This document shows positions 51,224-64,000 of a stretch of DNA of 64,000 bases, piece after piece; the first letter of the stretch is position 1, and each line of letters opens with the position of its first letter. Under the pieces are notes generated by a model. The model did not search any database. It saw only the letters and a program-made list of their open reading frames with translations, and had not been told where the DNA came from. Both the position numbers and the translations under genes were made by a program. This DNA is from Bugula neritina (lineage: Eukaryota > Bryozoa > Gymnolaemata > Cheilostomatida > Bugulidae): NCBI GenBank assembly GCA_964035545.1, contig OZ037766.1, forward strand, positions 13,257,222 to 13,321,221. The letters run 5' to 3'.

Positions 51224-54200
51224 CTACATGATAGAGGCAGACTTACAGCTCCGTAGACTCTCACTACGAAGCACTCTTCTTGACTTGTTATGTCTTCTAG
51301 AGTTTAGAGTGGTGGCATTAGAAGCTTCCAACACCATCTCAAGGTCATCTGGCTTTCTGGTCTTCTCTTTCTTCCCAGAAGATGACTTCTTACCAGATGA
51401 AGCAGCTGAAAACTTCATTAAGGACTGGTCTGCCAAGGGAATCAACACAACATACACTTTACTATACAATTATTGAGGTAGAACTAGTTATTACAGATAA
51501 ACCGCAGAAAATTTTAACTTTTTAATCAACTTGGAGTTAGCAATGAGGCTACCACACAGTTTGAATAAGCATAATGAAGATAGCATCTAATGAAGGTGAG
51601 AGAACATAAGCTATTGGAAAATGTGATTATAAACTCATCTGTCTATCAGATGACAGCACCTCAACAAACTAAAGATATCAACTAACCAATTGTCATCCTT
51701 TTCTTAGTTTTGGAACTCTTTAATGAGGAATCTGAAGCGTAGCCATCTTTAAGCAGACTGTGTAGTTTATCCTCAGCTCGGCTCACTTCACTTGTACTTT
51801 TCCCAATGTTCTTTGTCTGAAATGATATCCACTCATGACTCAGACAGAGAATACGATAAGCACACACATACTGTATGTACAGGTATACCACTGGCTCTAA
51901 CAACATGAATCTTAACTAATATGTCTCAGCACCAGTTATTTCAATCTTTGCTCAAGGTAGCATTTTTTGGCCAGGTTTATAATATATTTTACATTGAAAT
52001 AAAAGATTTATGATATGTGGAACACTTGTTCTGAAAATATAAAATACTGAATGAAAATTTGTAATGTTTTGTTTAAAGACCTGTGAAAATGTGATTTTTA
52101 TATTTAGAAAAATTTTCTATATTGATAATTCACCTAACAGTGACTAAAATGTGTTCAATTTTTTATTATAGAAAACACAGAAATATGCAATGCTAGTTTA
52201 AAAACCTGTTCTTATCATTTTTCCTGCTCAATTCTATCTAAAGAACAGATAACTCCACATTCTCACTCAACATTTGGTGCCAAATTTAATGAGAAAATAT
52301 GTTTTCAACAGCTGTACCAAAGAACAATAAGGAATCATAAGTATAGAAGTTACAACAAATATATGGATTACATAATTTGTACACTGTTATATGCTCTACA
52401 CCTTATTCTAATACTCAAAGGTTATATGTGATAAAGAATAAATACATACATCCACTATGGGCTTTCGCTGTTGCTGTGAACGCTGCTGCTTTTCTCTAGC
52501 TTTTTTAGTTTGAAGGGCTCGCTGGTAAAGGATCCTTTCTCTCATCACTTTGTATTCGAGAGAAAAGCCAGAAACTATCTTGCAGAATTGTTGTACTTTC
52601 AGATTTTTACAAGCAGCTGGACTTATGCCAAGATACAGGAGAAGTTTATGGTATCTAATCAACAAAACACACTCAGATAGAATGACTTTACACGATATGT
52701 GCATCACACAGTTAAAATAAATCTAGTAGAAACACTTCAGTTGCCAGTTTTGTTGCTGATATTTTGGCACAGATTTATGCCAGCCTTCAGGTAAATAAAA
52801 TTCTTATTTACCTTTTCCTATACTTGGAACATGACAAAATATTAGTAATAAGATAATCTACTATAATGTTTTTACTTTCTAGACATTAGGCAACTTGCCT
52901 GAACAAACAATTTTAATTTCAACTTCATAATTTTGATTCAATCATACTAAAAGTATGCCGGAATTGTATTTAATTTTTAATAGATACCAACTAGTAAAAA
53001 CAATTGAAAATAAATTCAAAATTTTGGCATTGAAAATAAAATAGTCAGCATTGATAGTTAACATGGTGTAATGACTTGCCATTGAGAAGATGACCATCTA
53101 TTACAGAGCAGCATGTATACCGATCAGCCTGGGATTTATAGATAAAAATAGAATAAAAAATAAGGTCTTTACCTGTTAAGCATTCTTGAATATATAGTCT
53201 TCAGTACACATATTCTTTCAGCAGATTGCATTAAAAATTCAGGAAGACTTTTCTGAATATTTTGAGCATGATGACTGTTATGCATAGCTATAACTCTGAG
53301 ATTCTCCATCGCCTGTTTACAGTCACATTCTAAACTCTTCAGCTTTTCCTCCAGCTCATCAAAGTCTTCCTACAAGATAAATATTACAGTTTAGTAAAGC
53401 ATTAGGTCTCTTGCAATATGGCCGAGAAGTTCAGAAAATAATGGCTGTCACCAAAAATATACCTTATGTAAGCCAAGCATACTTTGTTAGTAACAGCTAA
53501 GTATTATTAACAGTTTAACACTTAAAATGTATGGTTTATTATATCTCTTGAATGTAAAATGATTCTTTTCAAAAATTTGAAAAGTTTTAAATTAAAAAAA
53601 ATTGTTGTGATAGAATGAAATGTTGCTCTAACAGTCTGCAGCTCATGTCTTGCAAAAACTATATAAGCTTCAACTGAAAACATAAAAACAAACACATATC
53701 TAATTACCCGTGAGCAACGAGCTAAAGAGCTAAACTCTGTGTGGAGATCAGTGGTGTCAGGGTAGAGGTCAAGTATACTATCACACAAATGGAAGAGAAG
53801 AGACTGCTTGCGTTGCGTATCTTTCACCTCAGGTACTTTAGACAAGTAGCTTATATCAAAGCCATGACACTACAGGAAATCATTTAAACTTCAACAATAA
53901 CGAGTAACAAATAAAACTAGTTCACTGGGGTTGGTGGCCACATAAATATAAACTATTTACTGTATTTAGTAACAGATATTTGCTAGCAGTTGTATACAAT
54001 TCTATACTCTACACTATATATGGCTATACACTATACTATACTGCACTACACAATACTACACTACACTATACTACACTACACTATACTATACTACACTATA
54101 CTATACTACACTATACTATACTACACTACACTATACTATACTACACTATACTACACAATACTACACTACACTATACTATACTACACTATACTATACTACA

Positions 54201-57200
54201 CTATACTATACTACACTATACTACACTATACTATACTACACTATACTATACTATACTACACTATACTACACTATAGTATACTACACTATACTATACTGCA
54301 CTACACAATACTAAACTACACAATGTTACACTACACTACACTATACTATAGTACACAGCTTTATATTCTATACAATACACAGCTATATTCTATACTATAC
54401 ACTATCCAGTAATACTCTATACTATACAGTAATACTCTATACTATACAGTAATACTCTATACTATACAGTAATACTCTATACTATACAGTAATACTCTAT
54501 ACTATACAGTAATACTCTATACTATACACGACTATACTCTACATAATGTACAATGCTACAACATACCTGCACACCATTCAATATACTTCCTATAGAACGA
54601 AGTGTTGAAAGAACATGCTGGAAGGTTTTAGATTTTTCTACAGCTTCTATTCCAACTTTGAGATCAAACAAGGGTTCAGCAATTTCCTGAAAGTAGAATA
54701 AATTCCTCACTATGTACAACTTATCTTACACATACCCGGGTATGTAAAATGAGATTCTTCAACACACATAGGTGCACAGTGCAACTGATTTGAGCATGGC
54801 ACTGCGTGAACAATATTAGCTTTCCATTGCATAAGTGTTGACAATTTCTACTACACAATACAGAACTAATGGCCAAACAAATGTGCAGAATAAGTAGAAA
54901 AATAGCTGTACTTTTACCATTATATTATATTAATTATTAAAAATATTTATAAGAATGTATAAAGGCACTCTCAAACTGGAGTTGTCTAACCTGTTCACGC
55001 TGACCACAATCTAATTTGAAAGTCCACAAGTAAAGCCTAGGAAGTAGTTCTGGAATAGAAGACATGGTCATGAGGAAGCTCTCTGCCGTCCCCAACTCTT
55101 TATCGGGATTGGCTTGAGTCGCCTCAACTATGGATTGTATTTCAGCTTGTGAAGGAATCATCGTCATTAGAAGTTTCTGTTGAAACGAATTCATGCTTTA
55201 TTATTGCTGTTAGTGAGAAAACGTATATATAACATAGAATATAAAAACAATCTATAGTCACACATGTTTTGAGAACTTTCTAACAACTCATTATCAAACA
55301 TGTATATTGGAATAACAGTTGCTACTTATATATACAAATTTGTGTGCAGTGTGACTTTTACATGAATGTATACTTGTGATCAACTAGAAAACATCACCAT
55401 TAGTGTTAAAGGCTCATGCAGGAGCACCTACCTCCACTCCTTCTCTGTTAATTATAGTGCTATCCATGTTGAGGATTGCTGCTCGGACAGCTCTGGGGGG
55501 AGGTAACTTCGTAAGAGCAATGTTAATGGCATTTGAACGCTTAGAGTCTAAGGCTGTGATAAATCTTCTAGCGGAGTCCGAGGGTTTCTGTAACAAGTGT
55601 AAAGTATAGCATATCACAGCTGCTGTAATCACAAATTAATGCATATATTTATTTTATTATCGTTATATTAATTACAAAAGTTTGTATAGTCTATAATTAA
55701 ATAATGCATAATGATATCAATTGTTTTGTTATCTGTAAGGTTAATAAATTTTATTTTAAAGGAGGAAAAAATTATGCTAGCCTTTGCAGCACTATAGTTT
55801 CCTATGAAAATGCTCATCAGATAAAATACGGTACAAAAATGTATTAGACTCAAACACAGAATAAGAATATATTAGATCTCAACTCTTACCTCTTTCTCCT
55901 GCAGTAGAAACACATCATGATTCCAGCAAGGAAGAGAGCTCATGCAATATATAAGACAAAATCCATCAAAATGCACAAAAACATAATTAAAACAAATTGG
56001 AAAATATTATTTTATTAGTTGTTATTAGAGTCAACAACAACAGAATAAAACTAAAAAGTTAACTAAATCCACACTTTGCCAAAATACTTTTAGATTAGTT
56101 TATATAGAATTAGTACCCGCTAAATCACTAAATTACTGTTTGAGATATCATTCTAGAAAACTGCTTCGACCAGAAAAAGTCAGGTATTCAGGCTATATAA
56201 TTTTTAGCATGCACTCTGAGCTAGCAGCAATAAATATTTGTATGAGCAGATACTCGTAGTAGGGGTGGACAATATACAGGGTGAATAATAATCATACTAA
56301 TACAACTTTTCAACTTAAACAACATGTCGGCAATTATAAAAATTATGACAGTTAATATAGCACAGCTGATAGGCAGTGATAGCTACTGTTACTAAATACA
56401 GCTCAAATAAAATCTCCACCTTTATTATGATTTAATAAGCAATTGCCTTAACATCAATGATAGTCAAGTTACAGTAAGCTAGGTATAACTAAATAGCCCT
56501 TGGTAATGGTGGTTGTGATGAACTGAAAAAAAATGGAACTAAAGTTAGTAACTTAGATGGGTATATTAAACCTCTGGTAGTAAAGGTTTTATGAGGGAGC
56601 AGCAGTGGTCTAGGGGTTAGAGCGTTTGCTTAGTGAACAGGAAGTTATAGGCCCGAACCCCGACAAAGGCCATTGGTGATGTTTGGAAGAGCATTCAATC
56701 ATAATTGCTACTGTGCCCCATCTAAACAAGTCCTTAGCCCAACTTAACAAAAACCCCTTCCATCAGGGGTTTTCTCACAAGAATGGTGACTATAAACTTG
56801 TGTGAGAGAGTAAAGGCTCTTTGTGAACTTTGCCTCCACCCCTGTATGCACGCCCTCTATATAAATGTATTAGTAGTGTTACCAAAGTAGTGCTTCTTTA
56901 AAGAAATTATTTTAAAACTTTTCATTCTATCAAATAAAATTACAGTTAAGATCACATAAATAATTTATTGCAATGCTGTGTAGAGCCATGCAAATTATTT
57001 TGTGTAAGAAATTAATCAGTCCTCATTCCACACAGCAAATCAGTTCAACTGAATGTTATAGAGCATCTGTATATATCATATCTATGTAAGGGTATGTTCA
57101 TATGGGCATCTCACAATTCACGTACCTTGACTTTATTGTCAGATAACTTATTCCCAAACAGAGATCCAAACTTTGCTAACTCAATGGAAGAAGGTTTGAT

Positions 57201-60200
57201 TTTTTGCCAAATTGTCCCATTGATTTTCAGCCTAACGTTTGGATTTGCAATCTGCAAATTATATTTAAAAAAGCAAATATAATATGAGTGCAATATATTT
57301 CAACATTACAGTAACTAGTCTTCTAGTGCTAATGTGTATAGGTCATATATTTTGAAGAGCATGAAGCTATACTAATTTCTGTGCTGGAGCACAGCCAAAC
57401 AAAGAAACCGCACTGTGCACAAGTCAAGTTGTGTGCAGTGTATTTGTATACTTAAAGGATTGCTCTATCTTGTCTAATAAATGGCCATTTAGGTCAAACA
57501 CACATAATATTGTGTTTTTCTAAGCATGCATTGACAAAAAGCATTTGACCAAAGGTAGAAAAAGTTAGTTGAAGTTGAGGGTGTAGATTGGTAACAGCCA
57601 AAACGGCGATTTTGAAATGAACTGGGAACTGTGACGTAACAGCGCCAGCATTCCTGCTGGTCACGTGACTATACAAAGGAATAACTATAGAAATATGACT
57701 GTGAGATGTGATCTTTCAGCTCGTAATTTGTATATTTATAGAAGTGCAAATGTGAATTATCTCAATCTATAGTTTTTTGACATGTTGAATAACATGTATG
57801 TGATAACATTAGGCCATATTTTGCTTGTAAGCATAGAAAAAAGCATTGCAAAAACATGCATTCTTTAGGATGAATGCCTGCGATCGATCTAAACTAGGTC
57901 AGATTGTGCAATATTACAGGCGCACCAAAGCTGACCTATATAGCGCACTGTAACTGCTTGAGCGTTATTGGTTGATGTTGCGCTCAGCAACCTTGAATAC
58001 TAGCATTATAGTTAGCACGTGCAGCATAGTTACTGGCGTTCACACGTCACGTATTAGGCTATTCTTTTTCATGGCTGAAAATTTTACCTCCCTCCAAATT
58101 GGAATTTTGAAAAGCTGTTTTCTAGGCATATATCCCTTTGCAAAGTCACAATTGTTTGCATACACATTAGATTATAGTTCATAATTATAATGTGATTGTA
58201 ATAAACTAAGATAGAGCAATCCTTTAAGGTAACTTGTAATGTAGAGTGGCTGTAGTGTATATATTTATACCCGAAAGAATATACCATGAAAGTTGTAGCA
58301 GTAGCAATCACATGAATACACACTATAAACACGTATAAACTTTAGACACTATATACATTATACTGGTTGAAGTATATAGTGTATAGTCACAGTAATGTCT
58401 ACTATAGTAATTATTCAGTCATGTCTAATAATAAATGTTTAACATAAAAGTATCATAACTTCAGTAATATCTTATATACCTTGGAATCAACTTCCTTCCA
58501 ATGCAAACGCAATGTCTTTGGTTTGTTGCTGATGATGACATTTGATAGAGATGAAGTGTGGTTTGTAAGAGGTGAAGCAGAAGATGGAGGAGGTGGTATT
58601 CCAGAGGGTGGAGGCAGTGGTATTCCAGGGGGTGGAGGAGGTGGTATTCCAGGGGGTGGAGGAGGTACCCCTAAAGGTGGAGGAGGTGGTGGTGCGACTC
58701 CTGGCACCGAAGACATCATTACTTGAGGCAAAAACACATCTATGTCATCATCGTCATCCAAGTCTGTGAAATCTATGTCCTTGATTCGGAGTTGTCTCAG
58801 TCTTGCAGAGCTTCAGTTTAAAATACAATTTATCAGCTATGCACTGGTATAAGAATACGAACATTTTAAAACATCAACACATGAATTACATAAATTGATA
58901 AAAATAATTAAATAATAATTAATTGATCAACAAAAATTAATAAATTTAATAAAAACATTTAAATAAATTAATACAAATTAAAAACTCGATTTCGAGTCAT
59001 AAACCTGGAAAACTACCCAACTCACACACACAACAAGTAACATGTTCAACAACTTAAATAATCAACACAAACTAAACATACATTTCAAGTTTGTCCCAAG
59101 ACTCATTAGTTTTAAGAGACTGAGTTGGCTGGTGCGACTGTTTCAATGGTTTACTCGTGTCTTGGGTGACTTTCATTTGAGTGATCTTATCTTTGATTGT
59201 AGAGACAGCCTCACTTCTTTGAAACCCATTATCTGTATTCTGAGTTGTGTTGGGCTCAGACTGACTGGTCAACTGGTTAGCTATAGAGCTGACAACTCCC
59301 GGGGAAACGGCAGCCACCGGAGTTGCTATTGCTGGCTCTATTATATCTTCTTGTGCCTACAGTTACAATTATAGTATCAATAAAGCAAGCTATAGTACCA
59401 TACAGTATATCATACATTCTTGTCCAACAATAGAAAAGTTAAAAAATAAATACAATAGAAAAATGAAACAATGGACAAAATAATTATAATCATATCTTTT
59501 AATAAAAATGAAATAACTTGGAAAATATGTTGATCTATGTTGAGAACACAGGCAGGTAGTAGCTTAAAATCATTAATGACAATTACATTTTCCTCACACA
59601 CTTGAACAACCAAAAAGCAATGACTATCCTTTGAATAATATAATATTGTTAACTACTTATTCAAGCATATTACTTTATAGAGTAACAATATATGTACTAG
59701 TACATTAATAGCTATTAGCTACATCCGCTTCAAACGTTCATGTATAGTTCTAAATTTACGAGTTTAAGTAGAAATATACCAGACTATTCCAATCATAAGA
59801 ACTTAAAAGTAATAAGTTCTTTCCCACCTTTTTGTTAGCCATGGCATATTTTCTCCAGCGAGCATTGTTGAGATTGCCAGATACAGAGAGGGTATCATTA
59901 TCAGAGTCTTTCCAAGTGCCATAACCACTGTCAGAGAGGCTGTAAACAGTGTATAAACAGCTGGCATATAGAGTTCAATAATATAACCAGTTTAAGTTTC
60001 TCATGATGCATCACATTTTCAACATCAAGCCAAAACTTATACGAAATTCTTTAATTTATTGAGTGAAAATGTTAACAGTTGAAGTCGTCATCTCAACCAT
60101 CAAAATCCTTTTTAAAATCTCCACCAAATATTAACAATCCTGCCTTCCCAACTTGCTATTCCCATACGCTTATAAATTAAAAATAAAATAGAAAAAGGCA

Positions 60201-63200
60201 TTAAAAAAACTTAAGACATAAGAAGTTATTCATGCTAAAATGGTAAAAATAAAAGCACCGTAGCTCACCTTTTGAGAGCAGATACTTCAGCTGCCACGTC
60301 ATTCCCTGCAACATTTATAAACTTCTACCATGTTTGGTATCCAATGTCTTCACATTATTAATATTACCTTATGCTATTGGCATGCACACAAAACCAACAG
60401 ACATTTATTTCTCAGTACAATATTTAACTTATAGTGCATGTACTCATATATCCATATACGCTAGTATAACAAATACACAATGGGATTTTGTATGCATGTT
60501 TCTATATAATATCAGCTATTATGAATGCAATCACACCGTGTTTTGTTTCAATTTAAATTGGAAAATTATTTTTTTTTAAATATTCTGTTCAATAGAGCTC
60601 ATCTATGCAGCAATGTTACTGGGCTATTTGAAGTTATGCAATAGACAGAACTTGTACCTGATAGTGGAGTAAGTTGAGCACTTTCATGACTAGCTTTCTT
60701 TGACTCCCTGTAAACAATTGTTCCAATATATTTATTATATGATGAATATACAGTACAGTGTGTTGTACTAGCTCACTATAATAATATGTATATACTGTAT
60801 TAGTAAATTAGTATATCACATTCACTAGCTAGGAAGAATTTCATCTAGCTATTGATCGCAAGCTATAATAGATTTATGCTATTTCACGATATTTGCAAAA
60901 TATTCTTTTTAAATACTATCATATATGTTATATAAATACTTCAAAACGATAAAAAAGTGACTGGAATAATAACTTACAAAGAGCTTTTCAAAGCGCAGAG
61001 AATTGGTCTGTGCATGTTGCAGTGACATTATGAATAACGTTATGTCTAGCACAACAGCATGGTATTCAACAATAAATTAATAACTATTCATTCTGAGTAT
61101 ATGACTTTTTTAAATTTCTCAAATAAAACTATTGTTTAAAAATTATCTTTTAAAATTGTTGCATTTTTCACGGCACAATTACTATGCTATACAACTTTCA
61201 AACACCTGGGTACATTTTAAATGTAGAACTACATATCGTAACATAGCAATTGAAATATATCCTGCAGCAGTTGCAACATAAAGCTGTTGGCCAAAAATTT
61301 TCTATTAAACAGTTTAGATAAAAATTAAATAATCTGCCTAGACAGGGAAAACAACTCATGTATTCTACTTGAATGAAAAATGAAAAGCTGATCAAGTGAT
61401 CAACTGCTCCCGTCTGTAGAACAGCAACTTAAGCATTAAATTTCAAACCAATATTTCAATTTATAAAATTATTAGGAAAGCAGCTCCTGTAGAAATACCC
61501 CATGCTAACTAGCTCTCTCTATTGGCTTAAGTCATCTTAAGTCATGATCTTACCAGCCGAATATCTCCATACACCTGGCAAGGTGCTTAGCAAGTTCCTG
61601 CTCTTTCTTCTTTTGAGCGTCAAGTCTAGTTATTAGGACTATCATATCTTGCTGCTCTAAGGTCTGTTTAGCCATAGCAAATGTAGTAGGAGGAAGGGAA
61701 ACAACCACCTGCACAAGATGCCAGTGCAGAGACAGGTGGTTATACGTAGTTATAATGTATAATTACATAAGGGCAAAGTTTGTATATGTGCCAGTCCAGA
61801 AAAATTACCAATTTTTTTTATAATTTCAGAATGTAACTCCTTCAATGTTATTAAATAAGTTAGTATAGGCTGAGATCAATGACTTTAAATTCTCACACCG
61901 AAATATAAGATGGCTAACCATGTTTAGAAGAGCCAATACAAGAGAACACAACTCCGTGTCATCATTATCTTGGTCCAAAATGTCTACCAGATTGTTGAAA
62001 GGGAAGACTTCTGTTAAAAATATTGAGAACTGAACTGATTTGATAAACTTTACATATATTAATTGATAACATAACATAAAAATACTTGTCTAAGCTATAA
62101 TAAAATATATTTAGGTTTATTCATTTCTTCAAACAGTCAATTACAACTATTTAATATATAAATTATTCATAGAGAAATAAATAAACAATCTAACATCACA
62201 TTTTAATACAGAAGGCGTAGGATAACTCCATAATAAGTTGTTAACATTTCTAATCCATGACATATAAGCAACACTTACCTTTATCCAGGTCCACTTCACA
62301 AATGGCAGCATACAATAGACTAGCATTAGCAGATGCATATTCAGCAAATACTAGCAGCAACATAAGGGAGCTTTTCACCACCAGTCGAAACTAAAATCAG
62401 ACAACTCCCAAGGATATAAATTAGCCTGCCTGGCTATATGTTGCATTATTTCAAATATTGTAGATAATTTTAGTCTGGGTTTTATGTAATGTATGACACG
62501 CAACTACAATATCTCAAAGAGTCAAGGCCAAAGTGGTGTCATAAACCTTTCACATCAAAATGATATACTCCTGTGTGAATCAGTCAAACTTGCTGTGTAC
62601 AAATAGTTTAACAGAAACGACTTGCCTGTATGCAGGGATGCAGTGCTAATAGAACTTGAAACCTTAAAATAAACTTAATGATTATGTACCTACTGCATAA
62701 AGATGGATATATTTGCCACACTTATCAACTTTTGCTGCAAGTCAACAATCACAAGAGACTCTTATAACTAATCACACTAAAAAGAAATTACACAAGTATG
62801 CGTAAAACATAACACAGCCACTACTATAATAAAATCAGAGATAGTTCAGTTCCACAAAGTCTTTTCTCTTACATTTCTTTCTACCTGTACTGCAGTTAAA
62901 ATGAAAAAACATACCACAGAGGATGTCCTAAAATACATCCACTTAATTAGACTCAGGTCATTTGTGACAGCTGCCATTCCAAATGGATAAGTTAACACCT
63001 GGCCAAAGGCTAAAAGTACAAAACATCATATAGTACATGCATGAAATACATACACTACATAGACATACAAATAATTTAAGTTGAGAAATGTTTAGAGCAA
63101 TTCATAAAACTCAAAACATAATTTACTAAGTTCAACTAAATGTTGGAAGATCAATCTGAATGCTTAATATTACTTCAAAGGCTAATTAGAAATCAAACTT

Positions 63201-64000
63201 TTTGCTAGTTTAAAATACTATCCTGTACACTAGGAACTAACTTATGTTATGAATATACAACCCATAACATTATAATGGGCACAGAAACCTTTTAAAATAG
63301 ATATCTGGTAATGTTGATCTCCTTTCATGGCATCGGATTTAGTCAGCCATCTTAACCCATCAACATCTATAAGCTCTCTGACAAACTCCGCCTCTTCCTG
63401 GTAATAAAAACAATGCCTCATAAGTTTCAAACGTTCTTTGAAATATTTCTTCAGCAAAAATTAGGACTTCAAATTGAAACAAAGCATTACAAAATAAATA
63501 ATTTTATTTTAAAACCATCTATTTTTGTGTTTTAAAACATTACTCAAGTCATTTCATTTGAATATCCAAAAAATTTGATTGCGTGCGCGTGTGTGCGCGA
63601 GTGTGCGCGTGTGTGTGCGTGCGTGCATGATGAGAATACATTACAAAACACAATAAACCACATATCACTATGAAAGACACTACAACCAGGCCATTTAATG
63701 AATAACTTGTTGCCTCACTTGAAACAAATGCTTGAGAGAAAGAGTCATTCTTCTCAGTTCTCGATCTCTAGCCCCTTCCAGAAGTTCTACAATATACAAA
63801 GTAAAAGAGTACTTCACTGCAATATTATGGTACACATTGTACAACAACAAGCCAGGATACAGAAGGTCAGTAGCACTAACCTAGCAGAATACAAGCTTTC
63901 ATAGAGAGACACAGCCTATTGGTCAGATCTGTGAGATTATCTGAGTTGACATAAACGCCATGCTTTGAGGTTCCTTTATGCTTTTGAAGAGTCATAGCAC
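51224..64000 (-). CDS. FHOD: FHOD-family formin (5' end beyond window, 22 exons seen)
   Basis: Exons in transcript order: >64000-63881, 63786-63719, 63397-63289, 63009-62915, 62390-62279, 62010-61919, 61708-61554, 60707-60658, 60305-60269, 59939-59828, 59356-59082, 58810-58480, 57251-57126, 55898-55890 (9 nt), 55587-55432, 55176-54991, 54686-54567, 53869-53708, 53369-53173, 52654-52450, 51816-51687, 51429-51224; about 1017 codons. Order of parts: armadillo-like FH3/DID (ELIDVDGLRWLTKSDA, FRLVVKSSLMLLLVFAEYAS), a coiled segment (LEQQDMIVLITRLDAQKKKEQ), a Ser/Thr-rich linker, the acidic DFTDLDDDDDID before a polyproline FH1, and FH2 (LRLHWKEV, LDSKRSNAINIALTKLPPPR, WTFKLD, DLKVGIEAVEKSKTF, KVPEVKDTQRKQSLL, QFCKIVSGFSLEYKVMRERI). 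It ends with the basic autoregulatory DAD (SRRHNKSRRVLRSESLRS). FHODs nucleate or bundle actin for stress fibres and sarcomeres; DID-DAD contact holds them inactive. Confidence 0.93.
53995..54360. repeat. ACTATACTACACT minisatellite
   Basis: About 350 bp of irregular 5-mer alternation (CTATA, CTACA) in the FHOD intron between exons 17 and 18. Two long open frames cross it only because the repeat has no stop in those phases; they encode monotonous Leu-His-Tyr-Thr strings and are not genes. Confidence 0.95.
54405..54532. repeat. 20-bp tandem repeat, about 6 copies
   Basis: Perfect or near-perfect copies of the unit ACAGTAATACTCTATACTAT run next to the CTATA/CTACA minisatellite, ending about 35 bp from the FHOD exon at 54567-54686. 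The two arrays probably share an origin. Confidence 0.95.
55890..55898 (-). other. Candidate 9-nt FHOD microexon (Glu-Lys-Glu)
   Basis: Read on the minus strand, GAGAAAGAG sits between a good acceptor (TTTCTACTGCAG) and a strong donor (GTAAGA). It is phase 0 at both ends, between the phase-0 exons 57251-57126 and 55587-55432. Inclusion adds EKE just ahead of the FH2 core; skipping also keeps frame. Confidence 0.55.
56595..56808 (+). mobile_element. tRNA-derived SINE, copy 5
   Basis: The only copy on the + strand. It has a complete head GGGAGCAGCAGTGGTCTAGG, box-A-like TGGTCTAGGGGTTAGAG, box-B-like GGCCCGAACCCC, then the shared body (GACAAAGGCCATTGGTGATG, AAGTCCTTAGCC, CTATAAACTTG). AGTAAAGG at 56579-56586 and 56809-56816 may be part of a target-site duplication. 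It lies in an FHOD intron, antisense to the gene. Confidence 0.85.
57456..58223. mobile_element. 768-bp non-autonomous element with TTAA target sites
   Basis: A 16-bp perfect inverted repeat, AGGATTGCTCTATCTT (57456-57471) and its complement (58208-58223), is flanked on each side by TTAA (57452-57455 and 58224-58227). TTAA duplications are typical of piggyBac-type insertion, although the tip does not start with the usual CCC/CCT. No transposase frame is present. It lies in the FHOD intron between the FH1 exon and the next FH2 exon. Confidence 0.75.
58560..58705 (-). repeat. In-frame FH1 polyproline repeat
   Basis: Within exon 58810-58480 of FHOD, tandem 24-33 nt units encode PPPPPG(I/V)P repeats, the FH1 segment that binds profilin-actin and WW/SH3 partners. 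On the + strand they appear as GGTGGAGGAGGTGGTATTCC units, giving spurious Gly-rich open frames. Length variation between individuals is likely. Confidence 0.9.
63580..63627. repeat. (GT/GC)n alternating tract
   Basis: Nearly pure alternating purine-pyrimidine (GTGCGCGTGTGTGCGCGAG and onward) in an FHOD intron, with strong Z-DNA potential. No gene is involved. Confidence 0.9.

Noticed and set aside
53980-54412. Open frames of 98 and 140 codons rich in Leu, His, Tyr and Thr
   Set aside because: They are read-through of the CTATA/CTACA minisatellite; no start context, splice sites or domain.
56595-56670. tRNA gene
   Set aside because: Box A and B are present, but the sequence is the head of a dispersed SINE with the same body as four other copies, and no cloverleaf with a proper acceptor stem is evident.
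58481-58726. Gly-rich open frame on the + strand
   Set aside because: Antisense shadow of the FHOD FH1 polyproline exon.

Overview
This is a 64 kb window of animal nuclear DNA. It is AT-rich, genes are split into many short exons (mostly 50-280 nt) by AT-rich GT-AG introns, and repeats are scattered through the introns. No prokaryotic features (operons, Shine-Dalgarno sites, CRISPR) are seen. Domain content (TMEM260, FHOD formin, SPRY protein, AA15 oxidase, GH18, CBM14) indicates a chitin-handling invertebrate. I cannot fix the phylum from the sequence alone. All exon models were built by hand from reading frame, splice signals, phase matching and remembered family features; every model closes in phase.

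Layout. (1) 491-9640, + strand: a complete 15-exon TMEM260 gene (705 codons), an ER protein O-mannosyltransferase. (2) 12236-38795, + strand: one 36-exon gene, 1829 codons, joining a signal peptide, an AA15 lytic polysaccharide monooxygenase (LPMO), an intact GH18 chitinase, a GH18 with a broken active site, four CBM14 chitin-binding modules, a second broken GH18 and a hydrophobic C-terminal tail. (3) 39379-43760, - strand: a 7-exon SPRY-domain gene close to SPRYD3, with one GC-AG intron. (4) 46241-48850, - strand: a 6-exon secreted NHL-type beta-propeller protein with a Cys-containing C-terminal half that I do not recognise. (5) 51224 to beyond 64000, - strand: an FHOD-family formin lacking only its N-terminal exons.

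Repeats: five copies of one tRNA-derived SINE, a 346-bp MITE with 72-bp inverted repeats, a 768-bp TTAA-flanked element, a pair of another dispersed repeat, a possible solo LTR, a 33-unit CTG tract, a (TA)n tract and a minisatellite cluster.

The most interesting item is gene 2. It would put oxidative chitin cleavage (LPMO), hydrolysis (GH18), several chitin-binding surfaces and possibly a membrane anchor on one secreted polypeptide. Every module is bounded by phase-1 introns, which suggests assembly by exon shuffling and tandem duplication. TMEM260, FHOD and the SPRY gene are ordinary conserved animal genes with no evident functional link to it.
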